From the NCBI GenBank assembly GCA_934148845.1, contig CAKPDH010000001.1, positions 186,001-250,000 of the forward strand: a stretch of 64,000 nt of DNA, in the 5' to 3' direction. Under the pieces are notes generated by a model. It was not told where the DNA came from. It did no database searches and saw nothing but the letters and a program-made list of their open reading frames with translations. Positions within the stretch are counted from its first letter, which is position 1. Each line of letters starts with the position of its first letter. This document shows, in pieces, positions 33,373-41,988 of this stretch. The DNA is from an uncultured Bacilli bacterium. GTDB taxonomy: Bacteria; Bacillota_I; Bacilli_A; RF39; UBA660. The position numbers and the translations under genes were made by a program.

Positions 33373-34530
33373 TTTTATTTCATTTTTATTTTTTTGCGGT
33401 ATATAGTATCTTTTTTTTATTAAATTATCAGGTAAGTATTGCTGTTTTACTATATGATTAGGGTAATCGTGAGCATATTTATAATCTTTTGCTGAAGTTT
33501 TAATATGGTTTGGAACATTACCAACATTATTTTTGTTTAAGTCATTAAGCGCTTCAGCTATAGCTAAATAAGCACTATTAGATTTAGGAGAAAGGCAAAG
33601 CTCTATTACTGTTTGGGATAGTGGTATTTTAGCCTCAGGAAGCCCAAGTCTTTCACAAGCATTGATACAAGCGTCAACTTTAACACCCATAATAGGATTA
33701 GCAAGACCAATATCTTCGTATGCTATTACACTCATTCTTCTATATATAATATCAAGATCTTCAGCCTGTATTAATCTTGCTAGATAATGAAGCGCAGCAT
33801 CAACATCAGATCCACGTATACTCTTTTGAAAAGCACTTATTACATCATAGTACCCATCACCATTTTTATCATGAAAAATATTAGGTTTATTACTAATGCT
33901 TTTAATATCTTCAATACTTATTTTTTTATCACAAGAAAAATACGCTACTTCTAATAAATTATAAGCATATCTTAAATCTCCATTTGATATGTTTGCTATA
34001 TAGTTTATAACATCATCATTTATTTTTATATCTTCTAAATAGTTTATGGCATTATTTAAAGCAATAATAATATCTTCGCTTACTAATTCCTTTAGCTCAA
34101 ATATTTGACATCTAGATCTTATTGCTGGATTTATAGAATGATATGGATTTGCTGTAGTCATACCTATTAATATAATCAATCCACTTTCTAAATAAGGCAG
34201 TAATAAGTCTTGCTTATCTTTATTTAATCTATGAATTTCATCCATAATAACTACAAGTTCTCCATACATCTTAGCTTCTTCTACTACGATATCAAAATCT
34301 TTTTTATTATTTACCGTTGCATTAAGCATTCTATATTTTAAGCCAAGCTCATTTACTAAAGCACATGCTATACTTGTTTTACCAATTCCTGGTTTACCAT
34401 ATAAAATCATAGAGAAAAGTTTTTTATTTTTAACTAAATTACTTAATACTTTACCAGGACCTAATAAATGTTTTTGACCTACAATATCAGATATTTTTTT
34501 AGGTCTAAGTTTAATTGCTAAAGGTTCCAT
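33331..34530 (-). CDS. rarA: Replication-associated recombination AAA+ ATPase RarA
   Basis: A 399-residue AAA+ protein. Walker A is GKPGIGKTS, Walker B is VVIMDEIHRL, and the sensor region contains MTTANPYHSINPAIRSRCQIFEL. The C-terminal domain carries the RarA/MgsA tetramerisation motifs (YYDVISAFQKSIRGSDVDAA, AYEDIGLANP). It acts at stalled replication forks and interacts with SSB and the clamp loader. It is divergently transcribed from xerD, sharing about 60 bp of promoter region. Confidence 0.95.
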   Translation of the reverse strand: MEPLAIKLRPKKISDIVGQKHLLGPGKVLSNLVKNKKLFSMILYGKPGIGKTSIACALVNELGLKYRMLNATVNNKKDFDIVVEEAKMYGELVVIMDEIHRLNKDKQDLLLPYLESGLIILIGMTTANPYHSINPAIRSRCQIFELKELVSEDIIIALNNAINYLEDIKINDDVINYIANISNGDLRYAYNLLEVAYFSCDKKISIEDIKSISNKPNIFHDKNGDGYYDVISAFQKSIRGSDVDAALHYLARLIQAEDLDIIYRRMSVIAYEDIGLANPIMGVKVDACINACERLGLPEAKIPLSQTVIELCLSPKSNSAYLAIAEALNDLNKNNVGNVPNHIKTSAKDYKYAHDYPNHIVKQQYLPDNLIKKRYYIPQKNKNEIKLKEINDNIKKIID

Positions 34531-34592
34531 AAAATCACCATAAATATTTTATCATATTATCTAAAAAAGTGATATAATATACTTGTGATAAT

Positions 34593-35477
34593 ATGAAAAT
34601 AAATGAACTAATAGACGAATTTACAAGATATTTATTAATAGATAAAGGCTATAGTAATAATACAATTATGTCTTATAAAGAAGATTTAGATAAATTTTTA
34701 TACTTTTTTAATAATAAAGATATTAAAGATATTGACTCAAATGATTTAAAAAAATATATAAAAAACTTATCAGATCGTAATTTAAATGAAACATCAATAT
34801 CTAGAAATATTTCTTGCTTAAAAAGCTTTTATAAATTTTTAAATATTGAAAAAATAATAAATACAAATCCTACTGATTTATTATATATGCCAAAAAAGAA
34901 GAAAAGCTTACCTAAAATATTAACAGTAAATGAAGTAGATACGCTACTTAATATCAAGCTTGACTGTGCTTTTAGTTACAGAAATAAAGCTATGTTAGAA
35001 CTTATGTATTCTAGTGGGCTTCGTGTAAGTGAACTTGTTAACTTAAAACTGTCTGATGTGGATTTAAATGATGATTTAGTAAGAATATATGGAAAAGGAA
35101 ATAAAGAAAGAGTAATACCAATAGGGGAGTACGCTTTAGAGTATTTAGAAGATTATATATACAAATATAGAAATAAAATGTTAAAAAAAGGAAATAATGA
35201 TTATATTTTTTTAAATAATCATGGAAACAAAATGACTAGACAAGGTTTTTTTAAAATTATAAAAAAAATAGCTAAAGAAAATAAAATAGACAAAGAAATA
35301 TCTCCTCACGTGTTAAGACATTCATTTGCAAGTCATATGCTTAAAAATGGTGCTGATCTTAGAACAATACAAGAATTATTAGGACATTCAGATATATCAA
35401 CGACACAAATATATACTCATCTTACAAATGAAGAACTTAAAAATAATTATAACAATTATCACCCACATGGAAATTAG
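34593..35477 (+). CDS. xerD: Tyrosine recombinase XerD
   Basis: A 294-residue recombinase with YSSGLRVSELVNLKL (catalytic Arg), HVLRHSFASHML and ELLGHSDISTTQIYTHL (His/Arg box and nucleophile Tyr). It partners XerC at dif. It is followed by deoB, the same order as ripX-drm in Bacillus, which supports XerD rather than XerC. The -10 box TATAAT (34573-34578) is 14 bases from the ATG and no strong ribosome binding site is visible, so the mRNA may have a very short leader. Confidence 0.9.
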   Translation: MKINELIDEFTRYLLIDKGYSNNTIMSYKEDLDKFLYFFNNKDIKDIDSNDLKKYIKNLSDRNLNETSISRNISCLKSFYKFLNIEKIINTNPTDLLYMPKKKKSLPKILTVNEVDTLLNIKLDCAFSYRNKAMLELMYSSGLRVSELVNLKLSDVDLNDDLVRIYGKGNKERVIPIGEYALEYLEDYIYKYRNKMLKKGNNDYIFLNNHGNKMTRQGFFKIIKKIAKENKIDKEISPHVLRHSFASHMLKNGADLRTIQELLGHSDISTTQIYTHLTNEELKNNYNNYHPHGN

Positions 35478-35562
35478 TAAAAAAATGTAAATAATAAAAA
35501 AATTATAATATAAAATATTTAATAAAGAACATTTTTTATATATAATAATCTTGGAGGTTATT

Positions 35563-36726
35563 ATGAAATTTAAGAGAATATTTTTAATAGTTTTAGATTC
35601 ACTCGGAGTAGGGGAAGCAATAGATGCTAAAAACTTTGATTCAGTGGGTGCTAATACACTTGGACATATTGTAAAATATAATCCTATAGATTATCCAAAC
35701 TTAGAGAAAATGGGTTTTTTAAACCTAATAGGTAAGGATGTTCAAAATACTGATTCATATTATACTAAAGCTCATCCTAAAGCAAATGGAAAAGATACAC
35801 TAACGGGTCATTTAGAAATGATGGGGATTCGTACAATTATCCCATTTAAAACATTCACTAAAACAGGATTTCCACCAGAACTTATAAATGAGCTTGAAAA
35901 AAGAACTGGAAGAAAAATCATTGGAAACTGTGATGCATCTGGTACTGAAATAATAAAGCAATTAGGTCCAGAACAAATAAAAACAGGAAGCTTAATAGTA
36001 TATACATCAGCAGACTCAGTACTTCAAATAGCGGCACATGAAGATATAATACCGCTTGAAGAATTATATAATGATTGTAAAATAGCTAGAGAACTTACTT
36101 TAAAGGATGAATATAAAGTAGGTAGAATAATTGCTCGTCCTTATATAGGAGAGATAGGAAATTTTGTTAGAACAGGAAATAGACGAGATTATGCATTAAA
36201 TCCAGAAGGTGATACGGTATTAGATAATCTTAAAAATAATAATTATGATGTAATCGCTATTGGAAAGATTAATGATATATTTAATGGATGTGGGATTACA
36301 AAAACAACACATACTGGAAATAATTTAGAAGGTATTAATACTCTAATTGAAACTATAAAAGAAGACTTTACTGGATTATGCTTTACTAATTTGAATGATT
36401 TTGATTCCAAATATGGCCATAGAAGAAATATTAAAGGCTATGCAGAAGCAATTAAAGAATTTGATAATTATATTCCTATTATAAAAAGCAATTTAAAGGA
36501 TGACGATATGGTTATAATTACAGCAGATCATGGTAATGATCCATCATATAAAGGAACAGATCATACAAGAGAGAACACACCTGTTTTAATATATTCTAAA
36601 AGTTTTAAAGATCCAAAACATATAAAAGAACTTGATTGCTTTAGTGATATAGGCGCTACTATAGCTTCTAATTTTAATGTAAAATTACCTAATGTAGGTA
36701 GAAGCTTTTTAGATAAGTTAAAATAA
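35563..36726 (+). CDS. deoB: Phosphopentomutase DeoB
   Basis: A 387-residue alkaline-phosphatase-superfamily enzyme that interconverts (deoxy)ribose-1-phosphate and -5-phosphate in nucleoside salvage. Metal and active-site motifs are LDSLGVGEAIDA, KDTLTGHLEMMG (catalytic Thr), ITADHGNDP and TDHTREN. The length is close to Bacillus DeoB. The longer frame from 35551 (TTG) contains the GGAGG site, so the ATG at 35563 is the start. It works with thymidine kinase encoded at 11263 in the same salvage network. Confidence 0.95.
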   Translation: MKFKRIFLIVLDSLGVGEAIDAKNFDSVGANTLGHIVKYNPIDYPNLEKMGFLNLIGKDVQNTDSYYTKAHPKANGKDTLTGHLEMMGIRTIIPFKTFTKTGFPPELINELEKRTGRKIIGNCDASGTEIIKQLGPEQIKTGSLIVYTSADSVLQIAAHEDIIPLEELYNDCKIARELTLKDEYKVGRIIARPYIGEIGNFVRTGNRRDYALNPEGDTVLDNLKNNNYDVIAIGKINDIFNGCGITKTTHTGNNLEGINTLIETIKEDFTGLCFTNLNDFDSKYGHRRNIKGYAEAIKEFDNYIPIIKSNLKDDDMVIITADHGNDPSYKGTDHTRENTPVLIYSKSFKDPKHIKELDCFSDIGATIASNFNVKLPNVGRSFLDKLK

Positions 36727-36740
36727 ATTATTAGAGGCTT

Positions 36741-37253
36741 ATGAAAAAGAAATATTTATTATTAATTTTATTTAGTTGTTTATTTTTAACAGTAGGATGT
36801 TCTAGTAAAGATAATAATACTAAAGAAATAACTTATACAAATAAATTTGAATGTACAAGAGAAGAGAATTTTACTGTAGGTCAAGTTTATTATATAACAA
36901 AAAAATACTCTAAAAATGACGATGATAGTAATAAAGAAGCTTTAAAAATTAGTTATACTGGATTGTATGATTTTAATGATAATGGAGATAAACTATTAGC
37001 TTACTATGATATAACTACTTATAATTATGTATTAGATTATGATATGGAAGAACAAAAAAATTATTTTATAGAAGACTGTAAAAATAAAGATAAAAATACA
37101 TATAAAAATTGTATAGTTAAATTAGAAGATAAAACTATTACTGTAACTTTAGAAGTAGATTTAAATTCAGAAACAAGTGATGAATATTTAAACACATTAA
37201 CACTTAAAAGTGTTAAAGAAAATTATTTAGAATCATCATATACTTGTAAATAA
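36741..37253 (+). CDS. Lipoprotein of unknown function
   Basis: A 170-residue protein with a lipoprotein signal peptide ending in the lipobox LTVGC (Cys20), so it is lipid-anchored to the outer face of the membrane. The mature part has four further Cys (CTREENF, EDCKNKDKN, NCIVK, SYTCK) that could form two disulfides. Its beta-rich pattern resembles small YehR/DUF1307-like lipoproteins, but I do not claim that family. It lies 14 bases after deoB and is closed by a terminator. Confidence 0.8.
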   Translation: MKKKYLLLILFSCLFLTVGCSSKDNNTKEITYTNKFECTREENFTVGQVYYITKKYSKNDDDSNKEALKISYTGLYDFNDNGDKLLAYYDITTYNYVLDYDMEEQKNYFIEDCKNKDKNTYKNCIVKLEDKTITVTLEVDLNSETSDEYLNTLTLKSVKENYLESSYTCK

Positions 37254-37284
37254 AAATTAATTTGAAATATAATTAATTTTTTAT
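37252..37284 (+). terminator. Intrinsic terminator after the lipoprotein gene
   Basis: AAAATTAATT (37253-37262) pairs with AATTAATTTT (37271-37280), with an eight-base loop and a T-run. Confidence 0.8.
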
Positions 37285-37314
37285 TATAGTTACATATAAT
37301 TAAGTGGTGATATA

Positions 37315-38064
37315 ATGTATAGTACTAAAATTTCATTAATACTATCTACAATGGCTGGATTATCTACATTAATAGGATATTTGTTTATATATATAAAATG
37401 TGATAAAGATAGAATAATAAGCAAAACATTAGGCTTTGCCTGTGGGGTTATGGCAACTGTATCTATTACAGATTTAATACCAAATTCACTTATATTAATA
37501 AAAAATCATTTTAACATAGTATATACTTTTATTTTAATTATAACAGGCTTTTTAATAGGAATAATTCTATCTAATATGATTGATACTAAAGTAGAAAAAA
37601 AATCTAAAACAGGCCCTAATTTATATAAACTTGGGATTATTTCTATGCTTGTTATTATGATGCATAATATACCAGAAGGAATAGTTACATATATTACTTC
37701 AAAACAAAACATAAGTTTAGGTATTACTTTATGCATTGCAATAGCACTTCATAATATACCGGAAGGAATTTCTATTAGTATACCTATATATTATTCAACA
37801 GGTAGCAAATTAAAAGCATTTATATATACGTTTATATCAGGTATATCAGAACCAATTGGTGCTTTAATATCATATTTATTCTTATCTAAATATGTTAACA
37901 ATATAGTACTAGGAATAATATATAGTATTATTGCTGGTATGATGGTTAATATAGCAATTAATGAATTATATAAAGAAGCTAAAAATTATAATAAAATAAA
38001 TACTATAAAATACATTATAATAGGTTCAATTATAATGATTATAAATCATTTACTATTTAATTAA
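37315..38064 (+). CDS. ZIP family metal transporter (ZupT-like)
   Basis: A 249-residue membrane protein with eight hydrophobic segments. The two conserved ZIP helices carry MHNIPEGIVTYI and LHNIPEGISISIPIYY, whose His and Glu form the metal-binding centre. It should import zinc and possibly iron or manganese. No Zur-like operator was recognised. It has its own short intergenic region after a terminator and is followed by a small separate gene. Confidence 0.9.
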   Translation: MYSTKISLILSTMAGLSTLIGYLFIYIKCDKDRIISKTLGFACGVMATVSITDLIPNSLILIKNHFNIVYTFILIITGFLIGIILSNMIDTKVEKKSKTGPNLYKLGIISMLVIMMHNIPEGIVTYITSKQNISLGITLCIAIALHNIPEGISISIPIYYSTGSKLKAFIYTFISGISEPIGALISYLFLSKYVNNIVLGIIYSIIAGMMVNIAINELYKEAKNYNKINTIKYIIIGSIIMIINHLLFN

Positions 38065-38097
38065 TGTATGTTAAAATATCAGTAGGGAAGTGGTTTA

Positions 38098-38355
38098 ATG
38101 AAAGAATATACTTATACTCCTGTTGGTGTATGTTCCAAAAAAATGATATTTAAAATAGAAAATAACAAAATAATAGATATTGATGTAATAGGGGGATGTC
38201 CTGGAAATTTACTAGGCATTAAAGAACTATGTAAAGGCCAAGACATTGATTATATAATAAATAAATTAAAAAACATTAAATGTGGCTTTAAAAATACTTC
38301 TTGTCCTGATCAAATATCTAAGGCACTTATTAAATATAAAGAAAAAGAGAATTAG
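38098..38355 (+). CDS. TSCPD domain protein
   Basis: An 85-residue protein with VGVCSKKM, GGCPGNLLGI and the name-giving T-S-C-P-D motif near residue 70, matching the short free-standing TSCPD family (TIGR03905 type). The same domain occurs in some ribonucleotide reductases, where its Cys are thought to bind metal. The function of the free-standing form is unknown. Confidence 0.85.
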   Translation: MKEYTYTPVGVCSKKMIFKIENNKIIDIDVIGGCPGNLLGIKELCKGQDIDYIINKLKNIKCGFKNTSCPDQISKALIKYKEKEN

Positions 38356-38369
38356 TTTCTCTTTTATTT
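38343..38369 (+). terminator. Intrinsic terminator after the TSCPD gene
   Basis: AAAAGAGAA (38343-38351) pairs with TTCTCTTTT (38357-38365), loop TTAGT, then a T-rich tail. Confidence 0.8.
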
Positions 38370-38373
38370 TGGG

Positions 38374-38484
38374 TTATTTACAATTAATATCTGTGTTATT
38401 TGATTCATTATTTGTTTTATCATAATTGTTTGATCTACAATTATTCTTATTATTCATCTTAGAATCTTTTTTACTTTTCTTCAT
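38374..38484 (-). CDS. Candidate Asn/Lys-rich microprotein
   Basis: A 36-residue reading frame begins at an ATG four bases after GGGTGATT, as good a ribosome binding site as those of neighbouring genes. The peptide starts MKKSKKDSKMNNKNNC and is rich in Asn, Lys, Ser and Asp, with two Cys and no hydrophobic stretch. Small hydrophilic peptides of this kind are common among spore proteins, but I recognise no family. It could also be chance, since AT-rich DNA makes Asn/Lys codons easily. Confidence 0.45.
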   Translation of the reverse strand: MKKSKKDSKMNNKNNCRSNNYDKTNNESNNTDINCK

Positions 38485-38960
38485 TTAAATCACCCAATAA
38501 TAGTATTATCACAAATAAAAATTATATACTTAATTTTAAAAAACAATTAAAATATAAAAAATAAAATTATGCTTGTAGAGTTATAAGTTAAAAGAACTAA
38601 GTTTAATGAATTATTTCATAATTATAAAATTAGATATAATAATTAGATATAATTATGAAAATTTAAAAAATTCATATTAGCAAATAGTGTGAAGTGATAA
38701 AGATAAAATAAATTCTCCATAACTATTTCATAAAAATATACAGAAGTTAACATAATATATATTATAGGATATTAAACGATAATAAATTAAATGATTAGTT
38801 GTTAAGTTTAATTTTAATTTTTCATAATTTTTTTATTAGTAAAGTTTTTATAATTTAGTGTATTTGATGTAATTAACTAATTTAATATTTATTATTAATA
38901 GTATTCCCCTATTTCATAAAAATATAGAATAGGGGAAATGCATAAAAAAAATAGGAGATA
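38485..38960. other. Gene-free, repeat-containing stretch
   Basis: About 475 bp without a convincing gene on either strand. It holds the inverted repeat at 38614-38660, an 18-base perfect direct repeat CTATTTCATAAAAATATA (38723-38740 and 38909-38926), and an inverted repeat TTCCCCTATT / AATAGGGGAA (38904-38913 and 38928-38937) that is unusually G/C-rich for this genome. The second direct-repeat copy overlaps the G/C-rich hairpin. No T-run follows on either strand, so it is not a standard terminator. Confidence 0.6.
38614..38660. repeat. Inverted repeat in the gene-free region
   Basis: A 12-base arm TTTCATAATTAT (38614-38625) is complementary to ATAATTATGAAA (38649-38660). The loop holds two copies of TTAGATATAA. 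No gene is nearby; it may be an RNA hairpin or decayed sequence. Confidence 0.6.
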
Positions 38961-39764
38961 TTATTTATCATCTATTCTTTTAAATGCTGTTTTTCTTGAT
39001 TCAATTTCAGCTATTTTATCAAATATTTCATTTGCATTATCAACTGTAAGTTCAGTATATCCGAGTTCCTTAAGTGCTTGAGCTTTAACATTATTTAATT
39101 CCATAGTACGACTTAATTTATCTTCCATTTTTTGTTCTATTTGGTTTACAAAACGTCTGTGTGACTCAGCAAGCTTACTTTTTGATGCTTTACCACTTCT
39201 ATATAATACCATAGCAGAGAACATTACACTTTCAAAGATAAATTGTTCGTCTTCTTCAAAAACAAATTCCATTGGTTTTTCAAATCCAGTTTCTTTAGCT
39301 ACATAAGCAAGAATATATTTAAGTTCCTTTGTATTATTGATTGCTTGTAAATAATGGTAAAAATAATTAACAATATTTTTTCCTTCAATACCATTATCTT
39401 CAAGATATTCTTTAACAAGATCCATAATTCCTATAAATAATTCTTGATTTTTCATACTTACTCCAGATAAAATATCGTTACCTACCCTACTATTATTTTC
39501 TTCTTTTTTACTATCACATAAACAGTTTAATCTATTCTCAACTTGCATTATATAATCAGTTGTTATATGTATTTTATCTATTTCTTCTGGGCTTTTAATA
39601 CCTAGTAAATTTAATAATAATATTTTTTTATCTTTAGGCCATTTATTAATATCACCAAGTTCTAAATAATTATAAATCATTTGTCTTGAAACTCCTAAAA
39701 ATTTAGCTAATTTTACTTTAGAAATTCCAAGTTCACGTAATAAATTAATTAATTTATCATTCAT
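38961..39764 (-). CDS. XRE-like transcriptional regulator with long C-terminal domain
   Basis: A 267-residue protein. Residues about 1-45 form a helix-turn-helix: GISKVKLAKFLGVSRQMIYNYL. The remaining ~220 residues are helical and charged and match nothing I recognise; they include GNDILSGVSMKNQELFIGIMDLVKEYL and a Lys/Glu-rich end. The promoter overlaps an inverted repeat (see the operator feature), so autoregulation is likely. The gene is isolated between a repeat-rich gap and spoIIM. Confidence 0.75.
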   Translation of the reverse strand: MNDKLINLLRELGISKVKLAKFLGVSRQMIYNYLELGDINKWPKDKKILLLNLLGIKSPEEIDKIHITTDYIMQVENRLNCLCDSKKEENNSRVGNDILSGVSMKNQELFIGIMDLVKEYLEDNGIEGKNIVNYFYHYLQAINNTKELKYILAYVAKETGFEKPMEFVFEEDEQFIFESVMFSAMVLYRSGKASKSKLAESHRRFVNQIEQKMEDKLSRTMELNNVKAQALKELGYTELTVDNANEIFDKIAEIESRKTAFKRIDDK

Positions 39765-39783
39765 GTTTTACCCTCCAATTATA

Positions 39784-39818
39784 ATTTTATCACAATATTT
39801 ACATTTGTCAAGTGTAAA
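39784..39818 (-). promoter_or_regulatory. Promoter and probable operator of the XRE-like regulator
   Basis: On the minus strand TTGACA (complement of 39806-39811) and TAAAAT (complement of 39784-39789) are 16 bp apart. The -35 box lies inside an inverted repeat, TTTACA (39798-39803) and TGTAAA (39813-39818). A dimeric repressor bound there would block RNA polymerase, which fits self-repression by the downstream HTH protein. Confidence 0.65.
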
Positions 39819-39844
39819 GGATGGGTAAACAATAATATTGGGTA

Positions 39845-40459
39845 TTAAATTATTTTTACAAATAATTTAATTAACTTAGGTACAATAAATGATTCATATG
39901 TACTAGTTAAAGTAATAAGAAATATAAATATTAAAAACATGTATAGATATTTATTAAAATAGCCCCTCATATTGACTTCTTTTTTCTTTATAATATATTT
40001 GATCATATTTATTGATAATTTAAGTGTAAAGGATACTAAAAGAGAAAATAAAAGTATGTTAATAATTGAATGCGGTATTATATATATAATACTTAATAAT
40101 ATTCCCTTAAATTTATATGTTAAAATAAATGCTGCAAGACTAAAGCCTATAATAAATGCTTTATAAAACAATACTATAATATTAACTGGAAAGAAAAAAT
40201 AAGTAAAACCTATAATAGAAATAATAATTATTATTATATAATTAATTAATAATGTATTTTTAAATATATCAATATTATTTATAGAATTATTTTTAATACT
40301 ATCTATAAAATCAGTAATATATTCTATAACTAAATTTTTATCAGCACTATTTAATATTACTATAAATAAAGATCCTGTAATAATACCTAATATAACTAAT
40401 ACCATAGAAAAGAAAACATATTTTTTATCAAATTTTATATTATTTAATAGTTTGTCCAT
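39845..40459 (-). CDS. spoIIM: Stage II sporulation protein M
   Basis: A 204-residue membrane protein with about five helices and the family traits ITGSLFIVILN near the first helix, FKNTLLINY before the second, and IIPHSIINILLF in the fourth. SpoIIM is the membrane anchor of the engulfment complex with SpoIID and SpoIIP, which digests septal peptidoglycan. SpoIIP is also encoded in this window, about 6 kb away. SpoIID is not seen here. Confidence 0.85.
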   Translation of the reverse strand: MDKLLNNIKFDKKYVFFSMVLVILGIITGSLFIVILNSADKNLVIEYITDFIDSIKNNSINNIDIFKNTLLINYIIIIIISIIGFTYFFFPVNIIVLFYKAFIIGFSLAAFILTYKFKGILLSIIYIIPHSIINILLFSLLVSFTLKLSINMIKYIIKKKEVNMRGYFNKYLYMFLIFIFLITLTSTYESFIVPKLIKLFVKII

Positions 40460-40545
40460 ATTATCACCTAGTTAATAATATTTATTTTTTTAAAAATTAT
40501 TCCAATTTAATTTAAAATATTATATAATATTACTTGAGGTGGATT

Positions 40546-40629
40546 ATGAATTCAAATGTACAAAAAATAATTATTATAATATTAATACTTGCTATGGTTG
40601 GATCTGGAATTTTAGCAATATTTGCATAA
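40546..40629 (+). CDS. Prli42-like membrane microprotein
   Basis: A 27-residue protein preceded by GAGGTGG. It has a short polar N terminus (MNSNVQK) and a single helix IIIIILILAMVGSGILAI. The shape and the L-I-x-x-A-M-V-G-S motif resemble Prli42, the stressosome-associated membrane miniprotein of Firmicutes. A strong terminator 16 bases downstream supports a genuine short transcript. I did not see stressosome genes in the window. Confidence 0.6.
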   Translation: MNSNVQKIIIIILILAMVGSGILAIFA

Positions 40630-40644
40630 AAATAAGTATCATAT

Positions 40645-40680
40645 AAAAAGATTGGAATATTTTTTTCTAATCTTTTATTT
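40645..40680 (+). terminator. Intrinsic terminator after the microprotein
   Basis: A 12-bp stem, AAAAGATTGGAA (40646-40657) with TTCTAATCTTTT (40665-40676), allowing one G-T pair, followed by T-rich sequence. Confidence 0.85.
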
Positions 40681-40722
40681 ATAAGTAAAAGTGCACGAAA
40701 TATTAATTAAAGTAGTAAATTA

Positions 40723-41097
40723 CTATTTTTTATTTTTTTGTAATGTATCTCTTATTTCTTCTAAAATTTTAACTTCATCGCTTTTTTCTTTTACTTTATT
40801 TTCTTCTTTTTTATGTGTTATTTTATTAAAAGCCTTTATAACTATAAATATACAAAAAGCAACTATTAAAAAATCAACTATATTTTGTAAAAATAATCCA
40901 TATTCTATTTTAGCATCATTTATTTTAATTGTTAAATTAGAAAAGTCTATTCCTCCTATAATTATTCCAACAATGGGCATAATTATATTATCTACTAATG
41001 AAGATACAATTTTACTAAAAGCTCCTCCTATTACAACACCTATCGCAAGATCTACTACATTACCTCTAGAAATAAATTTTTTAAATTCTTTAATCAT
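40723..41097 (-). CDS. mscL: Large-conductance mechanosensitive channel MscL
   Basis: A 124-residue channel with the family N terminus [20 protein letters not shown] and [20 protein letters not shown] in the first helix, a second helix [17 protein letters not shown], and a charged C-terminal coiled coil. It opens under membrane tension to protect against osmotic downshock. Its start overlaps the end of the upstream radical SAM gene by eight bases. Confidence 0.95.
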   Translation of the reverse strand: MIKEFKKFISRGNVVDLAIGVVIGGAFSKIVSSLVDNIIMPIVGIIIGGIDFSNLTIKINDAKIEYGLFLQNIVDFLIVAFCIFIVIKAFNKITHKKEENKVKEKSDEVKILEEIRDTLQKNKK

Positions 41098-41899
41098 TTT
41101 TTCCTCCTATAAAACTACAATGTCTACATAATTCTTCTGTTTTTTTATTATTTTGAAATCCATTTATCATTTTAATAACTCTATCTTTTTTTAATATTTC
41201 ATCAAAAGAATCTTCATATATATTACCAAGTGTGAGTATTCCCTCACTATCTAAACAGCAAGGAATAATATTCCCATTTACAAGTATTCCAATATGATCT
41301 ATTAATCCCTTGCACTTCCCTACTTTACTATAGTAATTATTATTTATATCTGGCCAAATGAATTCATGAAAATTGTTTATAAATATATGATCATTAATTT
41401 TATAATTTATAACATCATAATTAATATTTAAATTATATCTATTATTTATATAATCTATTACTTTATTATTAAATTTATTTTTTACCCATAATCTTAATGA
41501 AATATATGTATTATTCATATTATCAATTGTATTAAATATATTATTTAAGTAATCTATTAAATCTATATTATATGATTCATCAAAGCTATGTAGTGATATA
41601 TTAAGTTGACGTATATTTTTATTAGAACTTATTTTTTTTATAAGATATCCATTTGTTGTTATATTTATATTATAGTCTTTATAAGCCAAATTGATAAGTT
41701 CATTTATATTTGGATGCATTAATGGTTCTCCCATAACATGAAAATATAAATAATCAGTATAAGGCTTTAATTTATCTATTAAAATCTTAAAATTTTTAAT
41801 ACTAATAAATTCAACCCTTCTTTTATTTTTGATACAAAACTTACAATTAAGATTACAACTATTAGTTATTTCTATATATATTTTTTTAAATCTTTTCAT
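41090..41899 (-). CDS. Radical SAM protein with SPASM-like domain
   Basis: A 269-residue protein with the radical SAM motif [10 protein letters not shown] near residue 14 and [10 protein letters not shown] as the G-E-x-x-x-H strand. A C-terminal SPASM-like Cys set follows: [21 protein letters not shown], and LCRHC. Such proteins usually modify peptides or sugars or act in cofactor synthesis. No precursor peptide or partner gene is next to it, only mscL, so the substrate is unknown. Confidence 0.85.
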   Translation of the reverse strand: MKRFKKIYIEITNSCNLNCKFCIKNKRRVEFISIKNFKILIDKLKPYTDYLYFHVMGEPLMHPNINELINLAYKDYNINITTNGYLIKKISSNKNIRQLNISLHSFDESYNIDLIDYLNNIFNTIDNMNNTYISLRLWVKNKFNNKVIDYINNRYNLNINYDVINYKINDHIFINNFHEFIWPDINNNYYSKVGKCKGLIDHIGILVNGNIIPCCLDSEGILTLGNIYEDSFDEILKKDRVIKMINGFQNNKKTEELCRHCSFIGGKND

Positions 41900-41935
41900 A
41901 AAATCACATATATATTATAAACTAATAATATGAAT

Positions 41936-41964
41936 TTGACAATCTGTATTATTTGTTGTAGAAT
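41936..41964 (+). promoter_or_regulatory. Vegetative promoter, related to the one at 50419-50447
   Basis: TTGACA (41936-41941) and TAGAAT (41959-41964) are 17 bp apart, followed by a GGGGG ribosome binding site. Promoter, spacer (ending TTTGTTG) and downstream sequence closely match the sigma-factor promoter on the other strand. Confidence 0.75.
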
Positions 41965-41988
41965 AAGAACTCATAAAGGGGGATTTTT

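Noticed and set aside
40691..41131. Plus-strand open frame of 146 codons opposite mscL
   Set aside because: It is the exact antisense of a well-supported mscL gene, has a composition typical of mirrored membrane-protein codons and lacks a convincing ribosome binding site.
41090..41899. Peptide-maturase (RiPP) cluster around the radical SAM gene
   Set aside because: No short precursor peptide, transporter or leader-binding protein is adjacent; the only coupled gene is mscL.
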